From positions 4,430,141 through 4,494,140 of the forward strand of contig JAVGWX010000019.1 of NCBI GenBank assembly GCA_036924085.1: a stretch of DNA of 64,000 nucleotides, read 5' to 3'. Below, piece after piece: positions 1-11,190 of the stretch; within the stretch, counting starts at the first letter, position 1, and the number at the start of each line of letters is the position of its first letter. The DNA comes from Ariolimax columbianus. Its lineage: Eukaryota; Mollusca; Gastropoda; Stylommatophora; Arionidae. Under the pieces are notes generated by a model. The model was not told where the DNA came from and ran no database searches. It saw nothing but the letters and a program-made list of their open reading frames with translations. A program made the position numbers and the translations under genes.

Positions 1-417
1 ATTCGGCCACGGGTCCCCCGACGCATTGGACTCCTATTTTAGCGCAGAATACAAGTTGTAGGTTGCACTGAACATAGTAGTAGCTACCGTTCCGAAACAA
101 AATACAATGGACAAGTTAGCGTGTCATGGGTTAAAAATAAATGTTCGCACATATGGCGGCAGAGGCAGGAAACTGCATCTCCCCACGTGATGTAACGACA
201 TCAATGGCCACACGAGATGTGTTGAGATGATGAGCAAGCATTACGATATGTTAGTTTTCAGAGGTGTGGTGAACACCAGCCATATCCCCCACTCAACTTC
301 TCATATTCCATGTTTACACTTTCTCCTAAACCTGCTTCCTGGTGTTATAGGCTCACGAAATGAGGAACTTTGAAGGCATGTTTGCTAACTGTACAGACCA
401 CTGAGCTGTGAAATGAG
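1..417. other. No recognisable feature
   Basis: Non-repetitive sequence of mixed composition with stops in all frames. I recognise no gene or mobile element in it. Confidence 0.5.
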
Positions 418-1236
418 AGTAAGTATGTAGGTATGAAGGTAGGTAGGTATGAAGGTAGGTAAGTATGGAGGTAGGTAGGTAGGTATGAAGGTAGATAGGT
501 ATGTATCAAGGTAGGTAGGTATGGAGGTAGGTAGCTAGACATGAAGTTAGATAGGTAGGTGTGAAGGTAGGTAGGTAAGTAGATATGAAGATAGGTAGGT
601 ATGAAGGTATGTAGGTAGGTATGTAGCTGAAAAAGATAGGCAGGCAGGCAGATATATTGGTATGAAGGAAGGCATGAAGGTAGGTCTGTATTTATGAAGT
701 TAGATAGGTAGGTATGAAGGTAGGTAGGTAAGTAGATATGAAGATAGGTAGGTATGAAGGTATGTAGGTAGGTAGGTAGCTGTAAAAGAAAGGCAGGCAG
801 ATAGATATATTGGTATGAAGGAAGGCATGAAGGTAGGTAGGTATTTATGAAGGTAGCCTAAGAAGGTAGGTTAGGAAGGTAAGTTAGGAAGGTTCGTTAG
901 GAAGGTAAGTTAGGAATGTTGGTTAGGAAGGTAAGTTAGGAATGTTGGTTAGGAAGGTAAGTTAGGAAGGTAGTTTAGGAAGGTAGGTTAGAAAGGTAGG
1001 ATAGAAAGGTGGGATAGGAAGGTGGGTTAGAAAGGTAGGTTAGGAAGGTAAGTTAGGACGGTAGGTTAGGAAGGTGGGTTAGAAAGGTAAGTTAGGAAGG
1101 TAAGTTAGGAAGGTAGGCTACGAAGGTAGGTTAGGAAGGTAGGTTAGGAAGGTGGGTTAGAAAGGTAAGTTAGGAAGGTAAGTTAGGAAGGTAGGCTGCG
1201 AAGGTAGGTTAGGAAGGCTGGTTAGGAAGGTAGCCT
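418..1236. repeat. GGTA/GTTAGGAAGGTA tandem array
   Basis: Two linked purine-rich arrays. From 418 to about 850 the units are 4-12 bp and built on GTAGGTATGAAG. From about 850 to 1236 the unit is a 12-mer, GTTAGGAAGGTA. Drift between units is high. The GTTAGG core looks like a telomere repeat, but the period and the interior position do not support that. Confidence 0.9.
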
Positions 1237-1249
1237 GATTAAACGATCT

Positions 1250-1682
1250 ACACCATGATGGAGACGGGAGATGAACCATGACGGAGAAGGGAGATACACC
1301 ATGACGGAGAAGGGAGCTACACCAAGACGGAGAAGGGAGCTGGTGACAGAGAAGGGAGCTGGACTATGACGGAGAAGGGAGATACACCATGACGGAGAAG
1401 GGAGCTACACCAAGACGGAGAAGGGAGCTGGTGACAGAGAAGGGAGCTGGACTATGACGGAGAAGGGAGATACACCATGACGGAGAAGGGAGCTGGTGAC
1501 AGAGAAGGGAGCTGGACTATGACGGAGAAGGGAGATACACCATGACGGAAAAGGGAGCTGGTGACAGAGAAGGGAGCTGGTGACAGAGAAGGGAGCTGGT
1601 GACAGAGAAGGGAGCTGGACTATGACAGAGAAGGGAGCTGGTGACAGAGAAGGGAGCTGGACTATGACGGAGAAGGGAGATT
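1250..1682. repeat. 18-20 bp array, GAGAAGGGAGCTGG(T)GACA
   Basis: Interleaved unit variants (gacggagaagggagctac, ggtgacagagaagggagct, ggactatgacggagaaggg) form a patchy higher-order order. Any open frame here comes only from repeat periodicity. Confidence 0.9.
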
Positions 1683-1882
1683 CCCATCTTGATGTCCATG
1701 CTCTACTTTAAAAGCTGGAGAGCGGCGACATTCTAGACAACAGGGCCCATATGTCAAAATAGGACCAAACGGCGACGGTTTAGCATAGTGATTGTGTTTT
1801 TTAGGTCTGCCTGTAGTTTGAATTCGACATTTGAGACACTTGATGCTCCTGCAAAATAGTCCAAGTTTCATAATGTGTTCTT

Positions 1883-2096
1883 AGTTCCGTAAACAGAAAG
1901 ACACCGATTTATCTCACAGCTTATCTTCGTGTCAATAGTTCCGTAAACAGATAGACACTGATCTATCTCATAATTTATCTTTGTGTCAATAGTTCCGTAA
2001 ACAGAAAGACACAGATTTATCTCACAGCTTATCTTCGTGTCAATAGTTCGGCAAACAGATAGACACCGATTCATCTCACAATGGATCTTCGTGTCA
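1883..2096. repeat. 54-bp tandem repeat, four copies
   Basis: The unit begins AGTTCCGTAAACAGAAAGAC and ends TTCGTGTCAAT. Starts are 54 bp apart (1883, 1937, about 1991, about 2045). Four units differ at a few sites each. Confidence 0.93.
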
Positions 2097-2214
2097 CTTG
2101 CCTGATTAACATAATTGAGTTAATATTAAGATAGGACTTGTCTACTTTTACAAACTAATGAATCTCAATTTGTCATCACAAACCTGAATGAGTTAGCACT
2201 TGTATTACGCGACA

Positions 2215-2900
2215 ACACAGGTTGCGTTAGAATTTGTCCTCTTTCACAAACTTCAGTGAGTTCGAATTTGTCCTCTTTCGCCAATTTTGGTGAGGTCGAA
2301 TTTGTCCTCTTTCACCAATTTTGGTGAGTTCGAATTTGTCCTCTTTCACCAATTTTGGTGAGTTCGAATTTGTCCTCTTTCACCAATTTTGGTGAGTTCG
2401 AATTTGTCCTCTCTCACCATTTTTGGTGAGTTCGAATTTGTCCTCTTTCACAAACTTTGGTGAGTTCGAATTTGTCCTCTTTCACCAATTTTGGTGAGTT
2501 CGAATTTGTCCTCTCTCACCAATTTTGGTGAGTTCGAATTTGTCCTCTATCACCAACTTTGGTGAGTTCGAATTTGTCCTCTTTCACCAACTTTGGTGAG
2601 TTCGAATTTGTCCTCTTTCACCAACTTTGGTGAGTTCGAATTTGTCCTCTATCACCAACTTTGGTGAGTTCGAATTTGTCCTCTTTCAGCAACTTTGGTG
2701 AGTTCGAATTTGTCCTCTATCACCAACTTTGGTGAGTTCGAATTTGTCCTCTTTCACAAACTGGTGAGTTAGCATTTGTATTCTTTCACAATCATAGATG
2801 AGTTAAGACTTGTTCTCTTTTACAAACTTGAGTGAGTTAAGACTTGTTCTCTTTTACAAACTTGAGTGAGTTAGGACTTGTTCTCTTTCATAAACTTTTC
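2215..2900. repeat. 34-bp tandem repeat, about 15 copies plus diverged edge
   Basis: Core unit is gagttcgaatttgtcctctt followed by tcaccaattttggt. Central units are nearly identical. Units beyond 2770 decay to a GAGTTAAGACTTGTTCTC form, the usual pattern of a homogenised centre with diverged edges. Confidence 0.93.
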
Positions 2901-2914
2901 TTCTGATTTTACCA

Positions 2915-3262
2915 GGCATGTGAGAGGAACTGATGCTCCAGTCCAGTCAGGCATTGACCAGGACGTCGCCTCAGGGTCAGACACAATACATTGACCAAGA
3001 CTACAATCTCTCTTCCGTGTAGCGTCCCCTGGAAACAGGCTGTTTTCAAGACAGCGTGGCTGGCGAGATGTGGATCGATGTCATCCCCGTAGTAGTGAGC
3101 TCCACGCAGATAAAGCCAAGCATAGCACAATCGCATGGAGGACCACAGCCCACCTTCATCAGCACGCTCGGGATGTGAGGGAAGCTACCACAACCTGCCA
3201 CTTAACATCCTTATCAGGGTGCACAAAAGGATCAACGTTCTCATTAATACATTGAAATATCC
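2915..3262 (+). mobile_element. CAA-tailed interspersed repeat family, copy A (tail missing)
   Basis: This block is clearly related to 23145-23425 and, reverse-complemented, to 59110-59420. Shared landmarks in order are a GACCAGGACRTCGC start, GGCTGTTTTCAAG, GATCCCCGTAGTAGTGAGC, AAGCCAAGCATAGCACA and CTTCATCAGCACGCTC. On the plus strand a short peptide (MDRCHPRSSEL, then AWRTTAHLHQHARDV) is conserved in the 59-kb copy, so the sequence may be the 3' end of a LINE ORF. This copy has no CAA tail. I do not recognise the parent family. Confidence 0.7.
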
Positions 3263-3594
3263 TCTACTTGTGTCCTCCAAAAGCCGAACCTAGAATTGTT
3301 ATGAAATAACAAGGACGATATATTGAGTTCTCTTATATGTTGCCTTGTTGTATGGAAACAAGCTAATGGCTACTGTCAATATTTTTCATGTCATTAGACG
3401 CGGGACAGTACGCATGTATGAGCAGACACAAGGTTTAGCACTTTACTTCGAATCCTAATTATACCCGGTTCAGTAAACTCATTTTGATTTCAAGAAGGGT
3501 CCCAGGTGACTTGAAGACTGGCAGTTGAGTTGCCGGGGGCGATAAGCTCACAAATCTAACATAATACTCTTACAGGAAGACATCTCAAATGTAA
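3263..3594. other. No recognisable feature
   Basis: Unique-looking AT-rich sequence with no frame, repeat or element that I can name. Confidence 0.45.
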
Positions 3595-4050
3595 GGAAAT
3601 GTTCTAACGAAATTAGCCTTCAATTTTAACCAAATGTAAATAAATTACCCATCAATTTTAACCAAATGTAACTAAATTATCCATCAATTTTAACCAAATG
3701 TAACGAAATTATCCATCAATTTTAACCAAATGTAACTAAATTATCCATCAATTTTAACCAAATGTAACTAAATTATCCATCAATTTTAACCAAATATTCT
3801 AACGAGATTAACTCTTAGTTGTAAACAAATGTTCTAACAGATAAGCCCTCAATTCTAAACAAATGTTCTAACAAGATGAGCCCTCAATTCTAAACAAATG
3901 TTCTAACAAGATAAGCCTTCAATTCTAAACAAATGTTCTAACAAGATAAGCCCTCAATTCTAAACAAATGTTCTAACAAGATGAGCCCTCAATTCTAAAC
4001 AAATGTTCTAACAAGATAAGCCCTCAATTCTAAATATATGTTTTAACATG
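3595..4050. repeat. Two abutting related arrays: 32 bp (x6) then 35 bp (x7)
   Basis: 3595-3800 repeats aatgtaactaaattatccat followed by caattttaacca (32 bp). 3800-4050 repeats aatgttctaacaagataagc followed by cctcaattctaaaca (35 bp). Both units contain CAATTYTAAMCAAATGT, so the second probably arose from the first by a 3-bp change and re-amplification. Confidence 0.92.
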
Positions 4051-4490
4051 AACCGTGTAGATTATGATAGCAATCTTCCGTTACCTGTCCTTCTCTAAGG
4101 GAGACGGTTCATATTAACAGACGAAAGTGCGATTCTCTAGGGCTCTACCACCAGATTTCGCTTAGATCAAGCCCTTCTTCAATTTGTGGTAATTCATCTA
4201 TGAGAAGAACAACCGATTTCAAACTACATGTTGCTAATGTCACTTGTACTTGTGATAGGTACACTTGGCCACTTTCTTTGGTGGCAGTTTACAGTGGCTC
4301 TATTCACATTCCGTGATGTATTTGAGTAGGTGAATGGGAGGGATCCTGGGTACAGGGCAATACGAGGCTCCTAAGTAAGCTAACCCCTATAGGGATAGCA
4401 GTGCCGATCCCCACCTCCTTGCCAGACTACCATGAAACAGCTTGTTGTGAGGGAGAACTGCGTGGAAGTAATGTGGGCTCTTGATCATTA
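4051..4490. other. No recognisable feature
   Basis: Mixed sequence without an open frame of note or repeat structure. Confidence 0.45.
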
Positions 4491-4492
4491 TG

Positions 4493-4740
4493 TTTGACCA
4501 GAACCTGAATAACATAGTGTGGTCAGTATGCTTGACCAGACCCTGAATAACATAGTGTGGTCAGTATATTTGTGTCTGACCGAACGTTAGTCTTCTCTAC
4601 CTCGTGCTGGCTTGCAGGAAGTCTGTTGACACCAAACGAATAAAGAGAGTTAACCCAATCTAAACTGCTTGTTGGGTGTGGAGGTGGTGGACGTGGAGGT
4701 GACGGATGTGGAGGTGATGGAAGTGGAGGTGACGGGCCGA
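4493..4740. repeat. 38-bp duplication and GTGGAGGTGACG short array
   Basis: Two copies of a 38-bp unit (ccctgaataacatagtgtgg core) lie at 4495-4570. At 4676-4740 a G-rich 12-bp unit, GTGGAGGTGACG, is repeated about five times. Confidence 0.8.
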
Positions 4741-5013
4741 AAAGTGCAGATATCGAAGTCAAATTGTGAAATACGACTTAATATGCGTGACTTGACTTAG
4801 TCCCTCCTCATCAACCATGGAGAGTCAAGAAGGTAGAGGTCTGTTCCTGTCTTGTGGCTAATTATTTCCTACGGGATGAACTCACGGGTCCCATCATTCT
4901 TCGCCTGTTGCAACATTAATACCAGATTTTAGTGTCACTATTCTGTATTCATCCGTCCGAATCCGATAACACACTGACCATAACTTTTCTTACACGAAAT
5001 AATGACCTTGTGT

Positions 5014-5153
<140 letters not shown>

Positions 5154-5499
5154 CAAAAATGAGACGATCTCTAGAAGCGTAGGTCTTCATTTCAACTGTT
5201 AATGGCTTTGCAAGTTTCAATCTGACAAATTTCCACAACGGGTCAATCTAGATTAATTCCTTCCTGAAATGTAAATGTGAAGCATGCTTAGAGTGGGCAG
5301 TGAAGAAGGCCACCTTAACGGATACGCGGATGCTGGGAAGTAAAGAGGAAGTGCAAGCTTCCGACATGCGCAGTTGTCCACTGCTTCATGAAGTTTACAG
5401 ATTCAAGGTTTGAGATCGTCATGTAATATACGCGCCCCCGGAGGGTAGAGTGCCTTCTGTAGTGAGCCCATCTCTTCCTAATTGCTTTTATGTAGAGAC

Positions 5500-5900
5500 A
5501 GAGAGGAGAGGAGGGGGGGGGGTGGCATTGAACAAGCCAGACAGAGACAGGTAGAAAGAGAGAGGTGTTGAGAATGAGAGAGAAAGAGAGAGAGACTGAA
5601 CAAGAGCGACAGAGACATTTAGATAGGCAGAGACGTTGAGAGTGATAGACATAGACAGACAGAAGGATAGATATTGAAAGACAAAAAACAGACGGAGAGA
5701 AAGGAAGCCAGAGATATAAGAGTGAGAGACAGGGAGAGAGATTCAAAGAAAGAGAGACAGACATACAGACAGACACATTGAGGAAAATATAGAGTTACAA
5801 ATTGCAAGAGAGAGACACAGACGGAGAGATACGTAGATTGAAACTGGGTTTGTTTGAAAGATAGACTCATAAATAGAGATAGGAGCTGAAAGAATGATAG
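5500..5900. repeat. Imperfect GAGA/ACAGAC purine-rich tract
   Basis: Degenerate (GAGA) and (AGACAGAC) simple sequence running up to the left flank of the SINE at 5919. No unit is longer than about 8 bp. Confidence 0.8.
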
Positions 5901-5906
5901 CCAGTC

Positions 5907-5918
5907 AGACAACAGCCA
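5907..5918 (+). repeat. Left target-site duplication of SINE copy 1
   Basis: AGACAACAGCCA here and AGACAACAGACA at 6171-6182 match at 11 of 12 positions and bracket the SINE exactly. Confidence 0.8.
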
Positions 5919-6170
5919 GGGGACGGCGTGGCCTAGTGGTTAAGTGGCACGGCTCACAACCCAAAGGTGCTGGGTTCGATCCCCATCACAGCACCGGCCG
6001 TTACCCCGGGGAAGCAACCCTTAGTAAATGCAGGAGGAAGCAGACCCTTACATAAAAGTGCATGCTGAAGTCGGATGCACTGGGCCGAAAGGCGCAAAAT
6101 AAAAACCACAGTGCAACGCACACCGTCTTGGGAAATTGAGTAATAAGGCGAACGCAAAAAAAAAAAAAAA
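5919..6170 (+). mobile_element. tRNA-derived SINE, copy 1 (complete)
   Basis: The element runs from GGGGACGGCGTGGCCTAGTG to a 15-17 nt A tail. The 5' part is tRNA-like: an A box in TGGCCTAGTGGTTAAG and a B box in GGTTCGATCCC about 45 bp later. The body that follows (CCGTTACCCCGGGGAAGC, CTGAAGTCGGATGCACTGGG, AAGGCGAACGC) is shared with 53503-53761 and with the minus-strand copy at 60899-61890. A 12-bp duplication with one mismatch flanks it, so it arrived by retrotransposition. SINEs of this type are transcribed by RNA polymerase III and moved by a partner LINE; which LINE is unknown here. The lack of a cloverleaf-complete 3' half argues against a functional tRNA gene. Confidence 0.92.
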
Positions 6171-6399
6171 AGACAACAGACAGAGAGGAGAAAAAAGACA
6201 GATTGAGATAGAGGGAGAAAAACAGATTGAGATATACCCAGGAATACAGATTGAGATAGAGAGAGAAAAACAGATTGAGAGAGGCAGAAAGACAGATTGA
6301 GATATAGGGAGGAATACAGATTGAGAGAGGCAGAAAGAGAAAGATATTTAAATCGAGAGACTTCTATTGAAAGTAATAGGGAGTAACAGATGGAGTGAG

Positions 6400-6985
6400 A
6401 TGTGGAAAGAGAGTGACAGATGGAAGAAAGAAACATATTATAAGATAGACTCACAGAAAGAGAGTGACAGATGGAAGAAAGAAACATATTATAAGAAAGA
6501 CTCACAGAAAGAGAGTGACAGATGGAAGAAAGAAACATATTATAAGATAGACTCACAGAAAGAGAGTGACAGATGGAAGAAAGAAACATATTATAAGATA
6601 GACTCACAGAAAGAGAGTGACAGATGGAAGAAAGAAACATATTATAAGATAGACTCACAGAAAGAGAGTGACAGATGGAAGAAAGAAACATATTATAAGA
6701 TAGACTCACAGAAAGAGAGTGACAGATGGAAGAAAGAAACATATTATAAGATAGACTCACAGAAAGAGAGTGACAGATGGAAGAAAGAAACATATTATAA
6801 GATAGACTCACAGAAAGAGAGTGACAGATGGAAGAAAGAAACATATTATAAGATAGACTCACAGAAAGAGAGTGACAGATGGAAGAAAGAAACATATTAT
6901 AAGATAGACTCACAGAAAGAGAGTGACAGATGGAAGAAAGAAACATATTATAAGATAGACTCACAGAAAGAGAGTGACAGATGAA
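6400..6985. repeat. 51-bp tandem repeat, about 11 near-identical copies
   Basis: The unit (acagatggaagaaagaaaca, then tattataagatagactcaca, then gaaagagagtg) is 51 bp, so both strands stay open. Plus-strand frame reads KESDRWKKETYYKIDSQ per unit; minus-strand frame reads SLSVSLSYNMFLSSICH. Units are almost perfect copies, so the amplification is recent or the array is being homogenised. I see no start context, signal or family that supports a real protein. Confidence 0.95.
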
Positions 6986-6999
6986 AGAAAGACAAATTT

Positions 7000-7184
7000 T
7001 ATAAGATAGAGACTCACAGAAAGAGAGACAGAGACTCGCAGACTGATACTTGTAGAAAAAGATTGGAAGAGAACGACAGAAGGAAAGGCAGAGCGAGAGA
7101 AAAAGACGAACAGAGTGATAGACAGGCAGGCAGACATAGAGGAAGAGAGATGAAGAGAAGACAGAGAAAGAGAAATGAAGAGAA

Positions 7185-7232
<48 letters not shown>
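7000..7232. repeat. GA-rich tract ending in (GA)n
   Basis: Degenerate ACAGA/GAGA sequence followed by a pure GA run at about 7183-7231. Confidence 0.9.
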
Positions 7233-7233
<1 letters not shown>

Positions 7234-7726
7234 CATTACGAGCGAGTTTCCAGACTGGAACTTCCGAAGCACATCAAAGTCTCCGCTGACGAACCAAACC
7301 AGATTTTCTATGAAATAAACATTCAAATGTTGGCAGTTACTTGCAGCACTCAGCTCTGAGAAGCTAAATGTGGCATGGATCGACAGAAGCTTGCCCTATC
7401 GGCAGTCAACGCTGAGCCAACACTCACGTAACTTAACGCTAAGAACGGTGAAACATTCCTGGCTCTACTATATTCTACGTGGTCCCGTCTCTATAACTTG
7501 CCATAAAGCAGCGCATTCACAAACCACCACGCCCAAATTATTGAGATTATGACATAAACAATGAGTGATTTGCTGTCATGTCGGATTGCAGTTACTAATC
7601 TTCTGTATCAATATTGTTAACAATTGATATTACATTCCATATATGATACTGAATTAAAACTGTATGCTGATATTTTGTTTCATTTTCTAAATGTTTCTAC
7701 CATGAACATCGAGTCTCCCAATTCCA
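7233..7726. other. No recognisable feature
   Basis: Unique-looking sequence between a microsatellite and a retroposon. No gene seen. Confidence 0.45.
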
Positions 7727-7738
7727 GCTGTTATGTTC
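7727..7738. repeat. Left target-site duplication of GAA-tailed copy 1
   Basis: GCTGTTATGTTC is repeated exactly at 8199-8210, on the other side of the element. Confidence 0.85.
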
Positions 7739-8198
7739 TTCTTCTTCTTCTTCTTCTTCTTCTTCTTCTTCTTCTTCTTCTTCTTCTTCTTCTTCTTCTT
7801 CTTCTTCTTCTTCTTCTTCTTCTTCATCTTCGTCTTCTTCTTCTTCGTTCGTTCGTTCGTTCTCAATCTCCCGCTACCAAACCCTGAAAGAGCTTAAGTA
7901 GCAGAATGTAGTCCAGAGAACGGAACGCGTTGTGTCGTAGTTTACAGCTTTACTGCGATATTTGCACCTTTCGGTCCAACACATCCGACTTCAGCAAGCA
8001 TTTTTTTAGTACCGGATTAGCATTCCCTCTTCGATCCCTTCTCCTTAGCCAGTCTGCCCTGCTGCAACCTGTTATCCAAGATCACCGTCTGGAGGTGTAG
8101 AAGGGTCTTGGCAGCTATGGTTCGCTTGCCCTGACGCTAGCAGTCAGCTATGAGTCACTGACCACTGCAGCTCATGTGCTGCTCAGCATCTTGATCCC
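7739..8198 (-). mobile_element. GAA-tailed short retroposon, copy 1
   Basis: Read on the minus strand, the element starts GGGATCAAGATGCTGAGCAG, runs about 350 bp and ends in GAGAACGAACGAAC followed by a (GAA)n tail of about 100 bp, seen as (TTC)n at 7739-7840 on the plus strand. A perfect 12-bp duplication brackets it. Five copies in this window share the same 5' start, which is unlike random LINE truncation and suggests a unit-length SINE-like element. I see no A/B box, so the head is not obviously tRNA. Its partner is unknown; the RNase H LINE at 24966-27377 also ends in GAA repeats. Confidence 0.88.
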
Positions 8199-8210
8199 GC
8201 TGTTATGTTC

Positions 8211-8280
8211 AATAACTTTTTGTTTAGGATTTGTGAAAATACTCCCCACAATCCTCTCTCTATCCTTCTATGCTGGTGTG
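8211..8280 (-). repeat. Sequence shared with 54878-54946 outside the GAA-tailed elements
   Basis: Reverse-complemented, this reads GAAGGATAGAGAGAGGATTG, TGGGGAGTATTTTCACAAAT and CCTAAACAAAAAGTTATTGA, which is nearly identical to the plus strand at 54885-54946. It lies beyond the target-site duplication, so it is host sequence of the insertion and not part of the element. Confidence 0.85.
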
Positions 8281-8599
8281 TTGTTCACAACTTCTTTAGA
8301 TTAATTCTTCATTTTTCATCATTTAGGCTCAGTTACAGCTCCTTCTACCCACCTGGGTACCTGACATACGACTAGGGCAGTAAAGACTTCATACAAACTG
8401 TGGCTTAATATCCAGAAGTCTCTAACAACTGCCGTTCCTTACAGCAATTAATGAGACAGGTCGGATAGTATCACAGTAGTTAAGCCCCTTCAGATCTATC
8501 AAATATATCCCATCACTGGCAAAGCGCCACCACGAGATCCGACTAAATGTCGCAGCAGGAAGGCAACAAGAATAAAAGGAGCACGTCCTATCTTTTGAA
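8281..8599. other. No recognisable feature
   Basis: Unique-looking sequence. No gene or element recognised. Confidence 0.4.
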
Positions 8600-9466
8600 A
8601 GTACAGAAGGGATAACTACGGCATGAGAAGATGGCAGCTGTAGAGGCATCAAACCTGCAGGGACCCACTATCCTGGTCAGGCTGGGGTACAGAAGGACTG
8701 GCTACGGCATGAGGAGATGGCAGCTGTAGAGGCAGGGACTGGCTGGGACCTACTATCCTGGTCAGGCTGGGGTACAGAAAGACTGGCTACGGCATGAGAA
8801 GATGGCAGCTGTAGAGGCATCAAACCTGCAGGGACCCACTATCCTGGTCAGGCTGGGGTACAGAAGGACTGGCTACGGCATGAGGAGATGGCAGCTGTAG
8901 AGGCATCAAACCTGCAGGGGCTGGCTGGGACCTACTATCCTGGTCAGGCTGGGGTACAGAAAGACTGGCTACGGCATGAGGAGATGGCAGCTGTAGAGGC
9001 ATCAAACCTGCAGGGGCTGGCTGGGACCTACTATCCTGGTCAGGCTGGGGTACAGAAGGACTGACTACGGCATGAGGAGATGGCAGCTGTAGAGGCATCA
9101 AACCTGCAGGGGCTGGCTGGGACCTACTATCCTGGTCAGGCTGGGGTACAGAAAGACTGGCTACGGCATGAGGAGATGGCAGCTGTAGAGGCATCAAACC
9201 TGCAGGGGCTGGCTGGGACCTACTATCCTGGTCAGGCTGGGGTACAGAAGGACTGACTACGGCATGAGGAGATGGCAGCTGTAAAGGCATCAAATCTGCA
9301 GGGGCTGGCTGGGACCTACTATCCTGGTCAGGCTGGGGTACAGAAAGACTGGCTACGGCATGAGAAGATGGCAGCTGTAGAGGCATCAAACCTTCAGGGG
9401 CTGGCTGGGACCTACTATCCTGGTCAGGCTGGGGTACAGAAGGATTGACTACGGCATGAGGAGATG
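8600..9466. repeat. 96-bp tandem repeat, about 9 copies
   Basis: The 96-bp unit (ctggctacggcatgaggaga, tggcagctgtagaggcatca, aacctgcaggggctggctgg and so on) holds an open minus-strand frame across 8820-9476. That frame encodes a 32-residue proline-rich repeat, with QPDQDSRSQPAPAGLMPLQL as part of each unit. The first units (8600-8820) carry a deletion that breaks the frame. No signal peptide, domain or splice context supports translation. Confidence 0.93.
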
Positions 9467-10340
9467 ACGGGCACACAAAACATGGATCGGAGTGACATTT
9501 TGAAGTGTATCAATGACCGCCTGTTTGATGAAGACACCAAATCTAGATGAATCGGCAAATCACAGATTACAGATGTTTGATCTTGAGAGAGGTTCAAGTG
9601 GACTTGAGCGCAAGGGAGGACGGAGCAGAAGTGTGTACAGTCAACAAGCTGCAGGAACTATCAGTATGCAAACCCTAAATAATTTACATCGAAAAACTGA
9701 TCACCTACGAGTATACCCGGAACGCAGTGAAGTCGTTTCTTAGAAACATAAAAGAAATTATATTTTAGCTGATCGCTCACTTTTGCACATTCAAACACGA
9801 GTTTCATACGTCAGATCACTCGCAACTGTTGTCACGTGCTCGTTGATATCCAATTAAATTTCTGAGGTCAAATAATGATGACTGATTCTCTAGAGGACAA
9901 TGTCACCTCTACCCACTTATACTGAAAATAATGATCTTCGATTGGCTGTTAGGTGACGATAGCGTAATGGCTGTTAAAATATGCTATAAACATCGCTATT
10001 CATTGCATTTTGCACTAGGTTGTCGGTTGATATCACTGTAAGAAAGAGGAAATCTCGGTCAGATCAATGCTCCATGGTTGGGAAGATGTAATTCTATCCT
10101 AGCAACAACTGGCAGCAACAGCGGAGGTCTCGTGCAGCCCTTCAGCAAGTCAAACATGGCGCAGTAATTAGCCCGGCTGGTTAAATCAATAGGGCACAAT
10201 TATGACGAGCGAGGTTTGAAGTGGGTCAATTACTACCGTTTGTTTGATGGAACACGAAATTCCTTATCTTGCACACTTCATATCAAATGTTATTTTCTTC
10301 TCTTTTGTCGAGTCGACAAACAACGATTATATTTGCTCTT
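9467..10340. other. No recognisable feature
   Basis: About 870 bp of unique-looking, moderately AT-rich sequence. I found no gene, element or repeat. Confidence 0.45.
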
Positions 10341-10343
10341 TTA

Positions 10344-10590
10344 TCGTAAAACACCAGTTGACGTCTTTGTATTGGTGTGGAACACCAGTTGACGTCTTTG
10401 TATCGGTGTGGAACACTAGTTGTCTTTGTATCGAGTGGAACACCAGTTCATGCCTTTGTATCGGCGTGGAACACCAGTTGACGCCTTTGTATCGGCGTGG
10501 AACACCAGTTCATGCCTTTGTATCGGCGTGGAACACCAGTTGATGCCTTTGTATCGGCGTGGAACACCAGTTGACGTCTTTGTATTGACG
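10344..10590. repeat. 31-bp tandem repeat, about 8 copies
   Basis: Unit tgacgcctttgtatcggcgt plus ggaacaccagt, with C/T variants at the CpG-containing positions, as expected from decay of methylated CpG. Confidence 0.92.
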
Positions 10591-10645
10591 TAAAACTCAA
10601 ATCGTGTGCTTTGTTTTAACGAGACACACCAGTTGCTTTTCCTCG

Positions 10646-10803
10646 TTGTTCTGACCCAACACGGCTGCCCATTCTTCTATGTCCCATTCTGACCCAACAC
10701 GGATGCCCATTCTTCTATCTCCCATTCTGACCCAACACGGCTGCCCATTCTTCTATCTCCCATTCTGACCCAACACGGCTGCCCATTCTTCTATGTCCCA
10801 TTA
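10646..10803. repeat. 38-bp tandem repeat, four copies
   Basis: Unit ctgacccaacacggctgccc plus attcttctatctcccatt. Only one or two differences separate the copies. Confidence 0.92.
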
Positions 10804-10963
10804 GTTTGCATGTTGGGCATGCATAATAACTGTGATATATATTGTTCTATATTAAATGTAGGTTTGTAGGTTAGAGCCACGTCAGACATTCTGATCTGGA
10901 CCACCACCTCATGTCAAGGTCAGCTCAAATATAATGCCCTAAAACAACTGGAAACAGACGATG

Positions 10964-11190
10964 AGTAGGAATAATACGACTAATAGGTGATAAGATTAAA
11001 AGGAATAATACGACTAATAGGTGATAAGATTAAAAGGAATAATACGACTAATAGGTGATAAGATTAAAAGGAATAATACGACTAATAGGTGATAAGATTA
11101 AAAGGAATAATACGACTGGAGACAGAAGACGAAAAGGAATAATACGACTGACTCATGGGTGATAAGACGAAAAGGAATAATACAACTGGT
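10964..11190. repeat. 34-bp tandem repeat, about 6 copies
   Basis: Unit aggaataatacgactaatag plus gtgataagattaaa. The first four units are identical and the last two diverge. Confidence 0.92.

Noticed and set aside
850..1236. Telomere-like (TTAGG)n array
   Set aside because: The unit is the 12-mer GTTAGGAAGGTA with drift. It is internal and does not match TTAGGG or TTAGG tandem runs.
5925..5998. Functional tRNA gene with A and B boxes
   Set aside because: The tRNA-like part continues into a conserved body and A tail, exists in three dispersed copies and is flanked by target-site duplications. It is a SINE. The same holds for 53509 and 61880.
5954..6964. 336-codon open frame on the minus strand
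   Set aside because: It is the 51-bp array plus flanking SINE and GA tract read through. Composition follows the repeat and there is no protein family signal.
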